A stretch of 64,000 nt of DNA from Palsa-1248 sp963737835 (GCA_963737835.1 CAVTUH010000003.1:372001-436000), one strand, 5' to 3'. Shown: positions 18,132 through 28,732, counted from the stretch's first letter. The notes: a model not told the origin generated them from the sequence alone. Made by a program: numbers and translations.

Positions 18132-20936
18132 ATGGCGGCAGTGACCGCGCGCGACGGCGAGCTATCAGCCCAATATGACGCGGCCGCCACCGAGCGTGAA
18201 GTCACCGCTCGGTGGGAGGCGGCGCACGCCTTCACCGCCGACCCCGCCCAGACCACGCGTCTCGGCGGCGAGCACCCGGCTTTTGTGATTTGCATGCCGC
18301 CGCCCAACGTGACCGCGATCCTGCACGTGGGCCACGGGCTCGACATTACGGTGCAGGACGTCCTGATCAGGTGGCGCCGGATGGCCGGCGACGAAGCGCT
18401 GTGGCAGCCCGGCACCGATCACGCGGGCATCGCAACGCAGAACGTCGTAGAGAAGATCCTCGCCCGCGAGGGCACGACGCGGCGCGCCCTGGGCCGTGAC
18501 GCTTTCGTCGCGCGCATCGCGTGCTTCGTCGAACAAACCGGCGGGACCATTCTGCAGCAGCTGCGGGGCATTGGCGCCTCGGCTGACTGGTCACGCACCG
18601 CGTACACCTTGTCGCCCGAGCTGTCCCGCGCGGTGCGCGAAGCCTTTGTGCGCCTCTACGAGGAAGGCCTGATCTATCGCGGACACCGCGTAATCCACTG
18701 GTGCCCGCGCTGCCTCACGTCGCTCAGCGATGAAGAAGCCGAGCATGAGGATGAGCAGGGCCGACTGTACCACATTCGGTATCCCGTGGCCGGCGACCCT
18801 CAGCGCGCGATCATCATCGCTACCACACGACCGGAAACGATGCTCGGCAATGTGGCCGTCGCCGTCCACCCGACCGACGAGCGATACCGCGACCTCGTGG
18901 GCCGCCGCGTCGTCTTGCCGATCGTCGGTGTGGAGATCCCGGTCATCGCCGATGCGGGGGTCGATCCGGCCTTTGGGACCGGCGCGGTGAAGGTGACGCC
19001 GGCGCACGACCCCAACGATTTCGAGATCGGCCAACGCCATGACCTGTCGGCGCCCGTCATCATGAACCCGGCCGCGGAAATGGAAGCCGGCGATGCCGCC
19101 GCGGGGCGCGTCCCGCCCGATCTCGCGGGTTTGAGTCGCTTTGACGCCCGCTCACGGATCGTCGAGTCCCTGCGCACGATGGGCTTGCTCGAGCGCGTGC
19201 AGGACCATGTGCACGCGGTGCGACACTGCTACCGATGCGCAACCGTCGTGGAACCTCGCCTTTCGGATCAGTGGTTCGTTCGGATGGCGCCGCTCGCGGC
19301 GCCCGCGTTGGCCGCCGTCCGATCAGGCGAGATCCGCATCGTGCCCGAGCGCTGGGTCGCGGTCTACGAGCATTGGATGGAGAACATCCGCGACTGGAAC
19401 ATCTCGCGGCAGCTGTGGTGGGGCCACCGCATCCCGGTGTGGTATTGCGATGCGTGCGGGTGGGAGGGCACCTCGCGCGATGACCTCGCCGCGTGCCCAC
19501 GGTGCCATGGGGCGCTGAGGCAGGACGACAATGTGCTCGACACGTGGTTCTCGTCGTGGCTGTGGCCACTCTCGACGCTCGGCTGGCCCGACGACACGGC
19601 GGAGCTGCACGCGTTCTACCCGGGCGATGTCCTCGTCAGCGGCCCCGACATCGTCTTCTTCTGGGTCGCCCGCATGATTATAGCCGGGCTGCATTTTGAC
19701 GGGCGTCCACCGTTCCACACGGTGTTGTTGCACGGCATCGTGCGCGATCTCCAGCGACGGAAGATGTCGAAGTCGTTGGGCAACGGGATCGATCCACTGG
19801 ATGTCGTGGCGCGCTATGGTGCGGATGCGCTTCGCTACACGGTCATCGCCGGGATGGGCCTCGGCACCGACCTCCTGCTCGACCCGGACAGTCTCGAGCG
19901 ATCGTTCGCGCCCGGTCGAAACTTTGTGACCAAGCTGTGGAACATGGGCCGGTTCCTCCTCACCAACCTGGGTGCAGCGGGCGACGAGGCCGACGATCTC
20001 GCGCAGCTCGAGGCCGGGCCGCTCACGCGGGCTGACCACTGGATTCTCGCACGCCTCGACGCGGCGATCGCGGCGAGTGACGCCGCCCTGGGCCCGCCAC
20101 GACCCGGACCGGATGGGCATTGGGCGGACACCCAGCGCGAGACCGGGATGCGTTTGAGTGAGTATGTCGAAGCCGCACGCGCGTTCGTCTGGGGCGATTT
20201 CGCGGACTGGTACATCGAGCATTGCAAGGGACGGCTGGCGAGCGACTGGGATCGGCATGATGCGCTGACGGCACGCGCGGTCCTCGTGTACGTCTTCGAC
20301 ATGGCCCTGCGGCTGCTGCACCCGGTCGTGCCGTACGTCACCGAGGCGCTCTGGCAACGCCTCCCGCTCTCCTCGAGGCCCGATGCCGCCGTGCTGGCGC
20401 GGGCCGCGTGGCCCACTCGCGCCGCGGAGGGTGAGCACGCGTGGCCGATCCGCGACGACGCAGCGCGAGAATACGAATGGGTCCGCGAGGCCGTCTCGGC
20501 GCTGCGGCAGATTCGGACCGACTACGGCATCGGCGAGCGCGTCATCGTGGATGCGGTCATCGAGCCGGCGTCGACGGCCGAAAGTGTCTTTACTGATGAA
20601 GCGGCGGCGATCGGGCGCCTGACGCGGAGCCGCGTCCGCGTGGCCCGTGCCACGGCGCACGACGATGCCGCGGCGACGGCCGTGCTGTCGGACGGTTCGA
20701 CCGTCGTCGTCCCGCTCGCGGGCGTGATCGACCTGGCGCAGGAGTGCAAACGCCTCCAGGCGGAGCTCCAACCGCTGGAGAGTGAGCTCGCGAAGGTGCG
20801 CGAGCGCCTTGCCAACCCGGGATTCACCACCCGGGCACCGTCACATGTCGTGGAGGCCGATCGCACCAGGGAACAGGAATGGTCGGCGCGCGCCGATCAG
20901 TTGCGCGCGCGGGCGCGCGCCGTGTGCCGCGGGTGA
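18132..20936 (+). CDS. valS: Valyl-tRNA synthetase
   Basis: Class I synthetase charging tRNA-Val. The 934-residue protein has the HIGH-type motif in PPPNVTAILHVGHGLDITVQ, WQPGTDHAGIATQ, the editing domain (TTRPETMLGNVAVAVHPTDE, DPAFGTGAVKVTPAHDPNDF), zinc-type cysteines in CDACGWEG and CPRCHGAL, and the KMSKS loop RRKMSKSLGNGIDPLDVVAR. The C-terminus is the usual valS coiled coil (CKRLQAELQPLESELAKVRE). It ends in a GTGA overlap with the next gene. First gene of a long plus-strand operon. Confidence 0.97.
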   Translation: MAAVTARDGELSAQYDAAATEREVTARWEAAHAFTADPAQTTRLGGEHPAFVICMPPPNVTAILHVGHGLDITVQDVLIRWRRMAGDEALWQPGTDHAGIATQNVVEKILAREGTTRRALGRDAFVARIACFVEQTGGTILQQLRGIGASADWSRTAYTLSPELSRAVREAFVRLYEEGLIYRGHRVIHWCPRCLTSLSDEEAEHEDEQGRLYHIRYPVAGDPQRAIIIATTRPETMLGNVAVAVHPTDERYRDLVGRRVVLPIVGVEIPVIADAGVDPAFGTGAVKVTPAHDPNDFEIGQRHDLSAPVIMNPAAEMEAGDAAAGRVPPDLAGLSRFDARSRIVESLRTMGLLERVQDHVHAVRHCYRCATVVEPRLSDQWFVRMAPLAAPALAAVRSGEIRIVPERWVAVYEHWMENIRDWNISRQLWWGHRIPVWYCDACGWEGTSRDDLAACPRCHGALRQDDNVLDTWFSSWLWPLSTLGWPDDTAELHAFYPGDVLVSGPDIVFFWVARMIIAGLHFDGRPPFHTVLLHGIVRDLQRRKMSKSLGNGIDPLDVVARYGADALRYTVIAGMGLGTDLLLDPDSLERSFAPGRNFVTKLWNMGRFLLTNLGAAGDEADDLAQLEAGPLTRADHWILARLDAAIAASDAALGPPRPGPDGHWADTQRETGMRLSEYVEAARAFVWGDFADWYIEHCKGRLASDWDRHDALTARAVLVYVFDMALRLLHPVVPYVTEALWQRLPLSSRPDAAVLARAAWPTRAAEGEHAWPIRDDAAREYEWVREAVSALRQIRTDYGIGERVIVDAVIEPASTAESVFTDEAAAIGRLTRSRVRVARATAHDDAAATAVLSDGSTVVVPLAGVIDLAQECKRLQAELQPLESELAKVRERLANPGFTTRAPSHVVEADRTREQEWSARADQLRARARAVCRG

Positions 20937-22381
20937 GCAGGCCTGAACCCGGGCCGCTCTGCGTCGAGTGTCCACCTCCAGCACCGCGCCCGCAGTTCGC
21001 GTCGCGAAGCGTCGGGCGTTGGGTCGCACTGGTGAGCGGGGCGCTCGCCGCCGCCTGTGCCGGCAACGTGCCGCCGCCCGGCGGTGCCCCACGTCACAAC
21101 CCGCCACTCGTGCTGTTCTTTGTCCCGGAGACCAACGCCGTCAACGTCCGGGTGCACGACGCGTCCATCCAGTTCGACGAGGTCATCAACCAGCGGCCGC
21201 AGGGAGCCACCGATCTCGCGGGACTCTTTCTCATCTCGCCATGGGACGGAGACCCGCACGTGGGTTGGCACCGAAGCCGTATCACGATTCGCCCGCGCCA
21301 CGGATTTCGGCCCAATACGGTTTACACGATCACGATGTTGCCCGGCATCGTCGACCTGCACAACAACCTGAGACGCAACGGCGCGACGCTGACGTTCTCG
21401 ACCGGGCCGTCAATTCCCGCCACGATCGTGCGCGGACGCGTATTCGACTGGCTCACGGGCCTGGTCGCCCCGCGAGCCTTCGTGCAGGCGTTCAAGCCCA
21501 CGGACACGACGCTCGTCTTCGTGGCGGAGGCCGACTCCAATGGGCTGTTTATCCTGCCGCATCTCGCCCCGGCCGCATACGTCGTCCGCGGCTTCGTCGA
21601 CGCGAATCACAATCGCAAGCTCGACCGAACCGAGATCTGGGACACGGTCCACATCAACCTCGTGGACAGTGCGCGTGTAGAACTCCTGGCGTTCTCGCAC
21701 GACACGATCGGACCACACATCAGCGAAGTGACGGTGCGCGACAGCGTCACCTTGCGGGTGACATTGGATCGCGGTCTCGACACGACGACCAAGATCTCGC
21801 CCGCGCTGTTCACAGTGAAGGATAAGGACTCCGCGCTGGTCCCCATCTCCGGCGCACGCTCGGCGGCCGCGTACGATTCAGCCGCTGACTCAGCCACGCG
21901 GGCACGCGCGGATTCCATCTTCCGCGGTGACTCCGCGCGGCGTGCCGCTGCGGGCCTGGGGATCACGGACACGGCGCTCGCTCGCCGCCGCGAAGCAAGA
22001 CTCGCCGCGCGGCGCGACTCGGTGGCGCGCCTCCGCCGGCCGCGGCCCAGCAAGCGGAGCCCGGTCCACGAGATCGTCGTGCAACTCGGGACGCCCCTCA
22101 AACCAGGGTACTACCGGCTGAGTGCAGCCAATTTGAGGGGCCTCCTCGGGAAGGAACGCTCCAGCGAACGCGTATTCAACGTCCCGAAGCCGCCGGAAGC
22201 CGATTCCGCGGCTCGCGCCCGCGCACACGCCGACAGCGCGAATCGGCTGCGCCGTGCCCCACTCGGCCCGGGAGCGCCACCCTCTGGAGGTGTGCAGTCC
22301 CCTACCCCCAATCCCCCCGCCCAGCCTCCACCGTCGCCTGGCAATCCACCGGCGGTCACCCGGCCGCCAGGAGAGCGGTAG
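20933..22381 (+). CDS. Secreted Ig-like (SbsA/Big_5-type) domain lipoprotein
   Basis: A 482-residue exported protein. The GTG at 20933 overlaps the valS stop (GTGA). An N-terminal hydrophobic segment (WVALVSGALAAAC) ends in a possible but weak lipobox (LAAAC). The next region resembles a bacterial Ig-like domain (NAVNVRVHDASIQFDEVINQ, ITIRPRHGFRPNTVYTITML), followed by a carboxypeptidase-regulatory-like segment (VRGFVDANHNRKLDRTEIWD). The later half has Ala/Arg/Asp-rich low complexity (ADSATRARADSIF type), and the C-terminus is a Pro-rich tail. Similar lipoproteins are common in Gemmatimonadota and Bacteroidetes; function unknown. Confidence 0.75.
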   Translation: MSRPEPGPLCVECPPPAPRPQFASRSVGRWVALVSGALAAACAGNVPPPGGAPRHNPPLVLFFVPETNAVNVRVHDASIQFDEVINQRPQGATDLAGLFLISPWDGDPHVGWHRSRITIRPRHGFRPNTVYTITMLPGIVDLHNNLRRNGATLTFSTGPSIPATIVRGRVFDWLTGLVAPRAFVQAFKPTDTTLVFVAEADSNGLFILPHLAPAAYVVRGFVDANHNRKLDRTEIWDTVHINLVDSARVELLAFSHDTIGPHISEVTVRDSVTLRVTLDRGLDTTTKISPALFTVKDKDSALVPISGARSAAAYDSAADSATRARADSIFRGDSARRAAAGLGITDTALARRREARLAARRDSVARLRRPRPSKRSPVHEIVVQLGTPLKPGYYRLSAANLRGLLGKERSSERVFNVPKPPEADSAARARAHADSANRLRRAPLGPGAPPSGGVQSPTPNPPAQPPPSPGNPPAVTRPPGER

Positions 22382-23738
22382 TGGACGCCCGGCGCACGCT
22401 GCCATCCGTGCACGCCTTGGTAGATGATGAGCTCGTACGGCCGTTGCTCGAGCGCGCGCCGCGCCCGTTGGTGACGGACGCCATCCGAGCAGTTATCGAG
22501 CGCGCGCGACAGGACCCCGCGAGCGCCCCACGCGATCGGGCGGGGTGGGCGGCCGCCATCGGGAGTGCGCTCGCCGAGCGGGAACGGCCGTCGTTGCGCC
22601 CGGCGTATAACGCGACCGGTGTCGTGCTGCACACCAATCTGGGTCGCGCGCCCCTCGCCGATGCGGCGCTCGCGGCGATTCAGCAGACGGCGGCAGGCTA
22701 CTGCAACCTGGAATACGACCTCGCCGAAGGAACCCGTGGGTCGCGGTATGATCACTGCGTGGCGCTCTTGCGCGAGCTCACAGGCGCCGAAGATGGCATT
22801 GTCGTGAACAACTGCGCGGCCGCGCTCGTGCTCGCGCTGAACACAATGGCGGAGGGACAGGAGGCACTGGTCTCCCGCGGTGAATTGATCGAGATCGGGG
22901 GCAGCTTCCGCGTGCCGGACATCATGGCAAAAAGCGGTGCACGCCTCGTCGAAGTCGGTACGACCAATCGGACCTATGCCGCGGACTACGCGGCGGCGTT
23001 GACGGATCGGTGCGGCGCCATCGTCAAGGTGCATAGAAGCAACTTCGCAGTTGCGGGATTCGTCGCTGCCGCGACCCTCGAGGAGCTCGTCGCGCTCGCG
23101 CGCCCGAGGTCGGTTCCGGTCATCCACGACTTTGGAAGTGGACTGCTGCTCGACCTGGCTCCGTTCGGACTGACGGGCGAGCCCACCGCGGGTGATGCGG
23201 TCCGCGCTGGCGTCGACATCCTGGCGATGAGCGGTGACAAGCTGCTCGGTGGTCCACAGGCCGGCGTCATCCTGGGCCGCGCGGGCGCGGTCGCCCGTCT
23301 GCGCACGAACCCACTGCTGCGAGCGCTCCGCGTCGACAAGCTGACCATTGCCGCATTGGAAGCGACACTTGCCCTGTACCGTGATCCCGACCAGGCCGTG
23401 CGGCTCATTCCCACGCTCGCTATGCTCACGGCACCCGAGGCAGCGGTGCGAGCGCGAGCAGCTCGACCTCACAGCCACCCTTCACAGTGCGGGCATTCGG
23501 GGCCGAGGTTGTGGAGTCAGTCGCGAGTGTCGGCGGCGGAGCGTTTCCGACCGCACGCATTGCGTCGGCGGCCGTGCAACTCGCAGGTGACGCGGTGGCC
23601 ACCGAAGAACGACTCCGGAGGGCTACCCCCCCCGTGATCGCTCGGGTGGCGAATGATCACGTCCTGCTGGACATGCGAAGTGTCCCGGTGCGCGATGACG
23701 CCGATTTCCGGAAAACCGTGGTCACGGCCCTATCGTGA
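22381..23738 (+). CDS. selA: L-seryl-tRNA(Sec) selenium transferase, two frameshifts
   Basis: PLP enzyme converting Ser-tRNA(Sec) to Sec-tRNA(Sec). It starts at GTG 22381, sharing one base with the upstream stop. Family marks are RPAYNATGVVLHTNLGRAPL, NCAAALVLALNTMA, VEVGTTNRTYAADY, VIHDFGSGLLLDL and the PLP-lysine motif MSGDKLLGGPQAGVILG. The C-terminal 90 residues are split over three frames: removing one base near 23450-23460 gives AEQLDLTATLHSAGI, and removing one G of the run at 23499-23502 gives AEVVESVASVGGGAFPTARI, ending at 23738. The repaired length is about 451 residues. No selB, selD or tRNA-Sec gene is seen nearby. Confidence 0.92.
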
Positions 23739-24310
23739 GCTCCCAGACGACTCGCGGGCGCCCCGCAGTGTTCTTCGATCGCGACGGCACGATCATCAAT
23801 GACAACGGGTACCTCAACGACCCGGACGGCGTGACGCTGGTGAGCGGGGCGGCTGGCGCGATCGCGCGTGTACGGGCGGCCGGGTTCACGGTCGTCGTGA
23901 TCACGAACCAGTCCGGGATCGCCCGCGGCACGATCACGCCGGCTGCATACGCGGCGGTAGCGGCCCGCGTCAACGCAGCGCTCGGCGCAGCCGGCGCGGC
24001 AATCGACGCGACATACATGTGCCCGCACCACCCGGACGTGAGTGGCCCATGTGACTGCCGGAAACCGGCACCCGGGCTGTATCTGCGCGCCGCCCGTGAG
24101 CTCGACCTCGACCTCACAGGATCGGTCCTCGTGGGCGACCGGTGGCGGGACGTGGCGCCGGCGGCTCAATTGAACGCACGCGGGATTCTCGTCCCCAGCC
24201 CGGTCACACCGGCCTGTGACGCCGAGGAGGCGCAGCGCAACGCCCTCGTCGCGCCGACGTTGTCCGCAGCCGTTGACCTGATCCTCGACGACAGTAAACT
24301 GACGCCGTGA
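23735..24310 (+). CDS. gmhB: D-glycero-beta-D-manno-heptose 1,7-bisphosphate 7-phosphatase
   Basis: HAD-superfamily phosphatase of ADP-heptose synthesis for LPS core. The 191-residue protein has the HAD motif I as FFDRDGTIINDNGYL, the second motif VVVITNQSGIARG, the GmhB zinc loop CPHHPDVSGPCDCRKPAPG and motif III/IV VLVGDRWRDVAPAAQL. The GTG start at 23735 overlaps the selA stop by 4 bases (GTGA). A histidinol-phosphate phosphatase of the same subfamily is the main alternative. It implies an LPS-bearing outer membrane. Confidence 0.92.
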   Translation: MSSQTTRGRPAVFFDRDGTIINDNGYLNDPDGVTLVSGAAGAIARVRAAGFTVVVITNQSGIARGTITPAAYAAVAARVNAALGAAGAAIDATYMCPHHPDVSGPCDCRKPAPGLYLRAARELDLDLTGSVLVGDRWRDVAPAAQLNARGILVPSPVTPACDAEEAQRNALVAPTLSAAVDLILDDSKLTP

Positions 24311-24987
24311 CTGCACGCATCGCCGTGTTCGCGTCAGGAGCCGGTTCCAATCTCGAGGCGCTCCTGCAGTACCTCGGAACGCGTCGAGCCGCCCGATCCG
24401 GCTCCGCGGCCGTCGCGCTCGTCGTGTCCAACCGATCGAGCGCGGGCGCGCTCGGCGTCGCCGCTCGCTACAGCGTGCCGACGGCCGTCCTCATGGACCC
24501 CGACGACGATACCGCGATCCTGAGCCTGCTCGCCCGATCCGAGATCGACATCATCGCCCTGGCGGGCTACCTCAGGGCGATCCCGTCTGGTGTCACCGAT
24601 GACTTTCGCGGCCGAGCCCTCAACGTACACCCGGCGCTCCTTCCGGCATTCGGTGGTCCGGGCATGTACGGACAGCGTGTCCATCGTGCGGTGATCGCGG
24701 CTGGGGTGCGTGTGACGGGGGTGACCGCCCACTTTGTCGACGCGGTATACGATCACGGCCCGATCATCACGCAGTGGCCAGTACAGGTGCGAAGCGACGA
24801 CTCGGCGGAAACGCTCGCGGCTCGCGTGCTGCGCGTCGAGCATGCACTGTATCCCCGGGCGGTCGAAGCGGTGGCCGACGGCCGCGTACGGCTCGATGGT
24901 GACGGTCGCGTGCGGAGTCACGAGTTCGACGCGGCGGACAGCGCCCAGTTCACGTTACGGCCCGAGGGGGTCACGACATGCGCGTGA
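24307..24987 (+). CDS. purN: Phosphoribosylglycinamide formyltransferase
   Basis: Transfers formyl from 10-formyl-THF to GAR in purine synthesis. The 226-residue protein has the start IAVFASGAGSNLEALLQYL, the catalytic Asn/His loop NVHPALLPAFGGPGMYG and the catalytic Asp region TAHFVDAVYDHGPIITQ. GTG start at 24307, overlapping gmhB by 4 bases; it overlaps the next gene by 10. With purF at the left edge and purH at 27194, three purine genes share this window. Confidence 0.96.
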   Translation: MTARIAVFASGAGSNLEALLQYLGTRRAARSGSAAVALVVSNRSSAGALGVAARYSVPTAVLMDPDDDTAILSLLARSEIDIIALAGYLRAIPSGVTDDFRGRALNVHPALLPAFGGPGMYGQRVHRAVIAAGVRVTGVTAHFVDAVYDHGPIITQWPVQVRSDDSAETLAARVLRVEHALYPRAVEAVADGRVRLDGDGRVRSHEFDAADSAQFTLRPEGVTTCA

Positions 24988-27177
24988 GAGCTCGCGGATT
25001 CGCAGGACGCGTCCTTGGCGTGGTTGTCGCCGGCTGTTGTGGGCTGCCGGCCGCGGCCGGCGCTCAGAGCGATGCACGCGTCGATGGGCGCAATGCGGGC
25101 GACGCGGACGCCGTCGCCCAGTGGATTGCGCTCCCGGCCGCGACCGGCCACGAGCGGCGAGCGATGGACATCATTGCCGCGTCGCTGCCCGGCTGGACAC
25201 TCGATCCCAGTGGCAACCTCATAGCGCGGAAAGGGTCCGGGACACCGCGGCGCGTGGTCGCCTGTGGTCTCGACGAAGCGGCATACGTCGTGAGCGAGAT
25301 CACGGACGATGGGTACATCCGGCTGCACATGGACGGTCGAGCGCGCCGGTCCGCACTCTGGGACCAAAGCCATGAAGGGCAGCGAGTACGGATCCTGACG
25401 GCCACTGGCGATCGGCCCGCGGTCGTGGCGGTGCGCAGCACGCACCTGTGGCGTGCGCGCCCGAGCACGGAGCCCCTGGTAAACGTCGACTCACTCTGGG
25501 TCGATGTGGGTGCCCGCTCGCGGGCCGAGGTCGCTCGGTTGGGTATCGCGGTCCTCGACCCCGTCATTCGCGAGTGGCCACCGTGGCGCTTCGCTGACAT
25601 CGTCTCAGGTCCAGCCGCGGGAGATCGCGCGAGTTGCGCCGCAGTCGCCGCGAGTGCGCGACGCACCCCGACGACCGGCGAGACAATCTGGATCATCAGC
25701 GCGCGACACGCTTTCGGATACGAAGGGTTGGCCGGCGCCCTTGCCAGGCTGGGCCCTGTGGACACACTGGTCGTTGTCGATCCGTCGCTGGGGCGGGACA
25801 CGACCGGGTCGAATGCCACCGTCAGCCGGCGTCCGTTGGCGGCATCGAGTGACATGCCCTGGGTCGCCGCACGCGTGCCTGCCGCAGTGGTCGTGAGTGT
25901 CCCGACGCGATTCACCGGCACTCTCGCCGAATCGGTTCGGGGCGAGGATATCGCATCCCTCATCGAGGAGACGGCGCGTGCGGCTGGCACGCTGAGCGTC
26001 GCCACGACGGATCCGCCCGGCGAAACCTCGCAATTCGCGTTACGGGGAGTTCCCGGACCGCCCCCTGCGGCGCCAGCCACGGACTCACTCACGCCGGTCG
26101 CTCGACTCCTCGGACACTTGAGCGACGTGTACGGTGTTTCAGGACGTGAGGCGCTGGTTCGCGCCGCCGTGAGGGAGGCGCTCCCGGACCGCTGGAAGGC
26201 CCAGCCAACAACGGTCGACACGGCTGGCGACTTGCTGGTCGAAGCAGGTCCCAATCGGGACACCGTGGTCATCGTCGCGCACCTCGACGAGATTGGCTTC
26301 CGCGTGGTGCGAATCAGCCACGCCGGCTGGGCCACGCTCGCACCACTCGGCGGATTCTATGCGTCGCTCTGGGAAGGACAGCCCGCGCTCCTGCATTCTG
26401 GATCCAGGCCAAAGCGTCCCTTCGACCTGTCCCCTCGGCCCGACGCCTGGAGGCCGCGCCGCCGGCGTGCCAGCGGTCGCCGGCGCACTGCCGGCACTCT
26501 TTGCGCCGCGCGAACACCCGACGACCAAGCAGCCCGACTCGCTGGTCGTGTGGGCCGGTGTCGATTCAGCGACGCTCGCCGCGTGCGGCGTTGGACCCGG
26601 CGTTCGCGTGTCGGGCTTCAAGGTCGCATCGCGCCTCGGAATGACGCGGTTCACGGCTCGATCGATTGACGACCGCGCGGGGTGCACGGCGTTGCTTCTG
26701 GCGCTTCGCACGTTGGATCCTCGCGCCTTGACACACAAGGTCATCTTCGTGTGGTCGGTCCGTGAGGAAGTCGGCCTGGATGGCGCGGCGGTCGTCGCAC
26801 GGGCGTTCGGCCCTTCCGTTCGACGCGTACATGCCATCGATACGTTTGTGTCCTCGGACTCCCCGCTCGAGAGCCATCGGTTCGCCTACGCACCTCTCGG
26901 CAACGGCGCCGCATTTCGGGCGCTCGACAACTCCAGCGTGACGCCGCCGGCCGAAGTCGCCCGCGTGGTCAGCGCGGCCGCCGCGCAAGGCATCCCGCTG
27001 CAGGTTGGCACGACCAATGGCGGCAATGACGGATCGACGTTTGTGCCGTGGGGATCGGTAGACGTGCCGATCGGCTGGCCGCTGCGCTACAGTCATTCAC
27101 CCGCGGAGCTGGTCGACCTGCACGATATCGCCGCCTTGGCGCGCATGGTTGCTGTGGTCGCGACGACGAGCCGCTAG
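24978..27177 (+). CDS. Exported tandem M42-type aminopeptidase, one frameshift
   Basis: A repaired length of about 732 residues, roughly twice a normal M42 peptidase. A signal peptide (VLGVVVAGCCGLPAAAGAQ) is followed by two M42-like units. The N-terminal unit keeps the fold pattern but has lost metal ligands: CGLDEAAYVV replaces AHxDEIG, AGDRASC replaces DDRxGC, and no EE pair is seen. The C-terminal unit is intact: VAHLDEIGFRVV, SIDDRAGCTALLLAL, SVREEVGLDGA and YSHSPAELVDLHDI. The units are joined near 26396-26397, where removing one T of TT restores LLHLDPGQSVPSTCPLG. It probably acts on peptides in the periplasm. It lies between purN and purH, overlapping the former. Confidence 0.82.
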
Positions 27178-27193
27178 CTTCCACCGCTCTCTC

Positions 27194-28732
27194 ATGCCTC
27201 TCGCACTCCTGTCCGTCTCGGACAAAAGCGGTCTCGTCGACTTCGCGCAGGCACTCGCGCGCCTGCAGTGGGAGCTCGTGTCGACCGGGGGCACCGCCGC
27301 GACGCTCAGGAGCGCGGGACTCGTCGTTCGCGACGTGAGCGACTTGACCGGGTTCGCCGAAATGCTCGACGGTCGCGTCAAGACCCTGCATCCGGCGATC
27401 CACGCGGGCATTCTCGCGAGACGGGACCGCCCGGCGCATCAGCGGCAGATCGACGCGGCGGGGATCCGGCCGATCTCGTTGGTAGTCGTCAACCTGTACC
27501 CGTTCCGCGAGACCGCGGCGCGCACGGGGGCCACGCCGGAGGAGATCATCGAGCAAATCGATATCGGGGGCCCTGCCCTCCTCCGATCTGCCGCTAAGAA
27601 TTTCGCCAGCGTAACGGCGATCGTGGATCCGTCCGACTACCCACGAGTCCTCGCAGGCCTGGAGAGCGGCGACGACGATCCGGATCTGCGTCGGTTGCTC
27701 GCGGGCAAGGTGTTCGCCCACACCGCCGCCTACGACGCGGCGATTGCGAATTGGTTCAGCACCGCCCGTGGCGATACGTTCCCGGAGCTGCTCACACTGT
27801 CGTACGAGCGCGGTCAATCGCTTCGCTACGGCGAGAATCCAGATCAGCGAGCGGCCTTCTACGTCGAGCAACCGGGAGCCGGGCTCGCCGGCCTCCACCA
27901 GTACGGCGGGAAGGAGCTGTCGTTCAACAACCTCCTCGATCTCGAGGGCGCGCTGATATCGGCGGATCCCTTTCGCGCGGTCGGCGAGGTCTGCTGCGCC
28001 ATCATCAAGCATACGACACCCTGCGGCCTTGCGATCGGGGCGACGCCCCTCGAGGCGTATCGGAAAGCGCTCGCGTGTGATCCCGTCTCCGCATTTGGCT
28101 CGGTAATCGCCTTCACGGTGCCCGTAGACCAGCCGGCCGCCGAAGCGGTGTCGAGTCTGTTTGTCGAGTGCGTGGTGGCGCCGGCCTTCACCGAGACGGC
28201 GCTCGAGATTCTTGGTCGGAAGAAGAATCTGCGCGTGCTCGCGGGGCGCGCCGAGTGGTCACCCGACGCCCTGGATTTCAAGCGCGTGCGCGGCGGTCTC
28301 CTCGTACAGGACCGGCCGCCGCTCGAGAGCGGCCGGCGCACGTGGCGCATCGTGAGTCGGCGGCCTCCGACGCCGGCCGAGTGGGCTGATCTCGAGTTTG
28401 TGTGGCGCGCGGTCGCGAGTGTGAAATCGAATGCGATCGTGATCGCAAAGGACGGCGCGACGATCGGTATCGGGGCCGGCCAGATGTCGCGGGTGGATGC
28501 CGCGTTCCTCGCGGTGCACAAAGCCGCTCAGGCCGGCCTCGACACCAACGGTGCAGTCATGGGCTCCGACGCCTACTTCCCGTTCCGGGACGGCGTGGAT
28601 CATGCCGCCGCGTCCGGTGTAACCGCAATCGTCCAACCGGGTGGATCGGTCAAGGACCCCGAGGTGATCGCCGCCGCCGACGAACACGGCATTGCGATGG
28701 TGGTCACCGGACGCCGCACCTTCCGGCACTAG
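27194..28732 (+). CDS. purH: Bifunctional AICAR transformylase/IMP cyclohydrolase
   Basis: Last two steps of IMP synthesis. The ATG at 27194 is chosen because MPLALLSVSDKSGLVDFAQA is the canonical start of the MGS-like cyclohydrolase domain; 512 residues. Also seen are STGGTAATLRSAG, LDGRVKTLHPAIHAGILARR, NLYPFRETAARTGATPEEII and IDIGGPALLRSAAKNF. In the transformylase domain RYGENPDQRAAFY, GKELSFNNLLDLEGAL, the catalytic Lys-His motif IIKHTTPCGLAIG and the C-terminal PGGSVKDPEVIAAADEHG are visible. It begins 16 bases after the peptidase gene. Confidence 0.97.
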   Translation: MPLALLSVSDKSGLVDFAQALARLQWELVSTGGTAATLRSAGLVVRDVSDLTGFAEMLDGRVKTLHPAIHAGILARRDRPAHQRQIDAAGIRPISLVVVNLYPFRETAARTGATPEEIIEQIDIGGPALLRSAAKNFASVTAIVDPSDYPRVLAGLESGDDDPDLRRLLAGKVFAHTAAYDAAIANWFSTARGDTFPELLTLSYERGQSLRYGENPDQRAAFYVEQPGAGLAGLHQYGGKELSFNNLLDLEGALISADPFRAVGEVCCAIIKHTTPCGLAIGATPLEAYRKALACDPVSAFGSVIAFTVPVDQPAAEAVSSLFVECVVAPAFTETALEILGRKKNLRVLAGRAEWSPDALDFKRVRGGLLVQDRPPLESGRRTWRIVSRRPPTPAEWADLEFVWRAVASVKSNAIVIAKDGATIGIGAGQMSRVDAAFLAVHKAAQAGLDTNGAVMGSDAYFPFRDGVDHAAASGVTAIVQPGGSVKDPEVIAAADEHGIAMVVTGRRTFRH

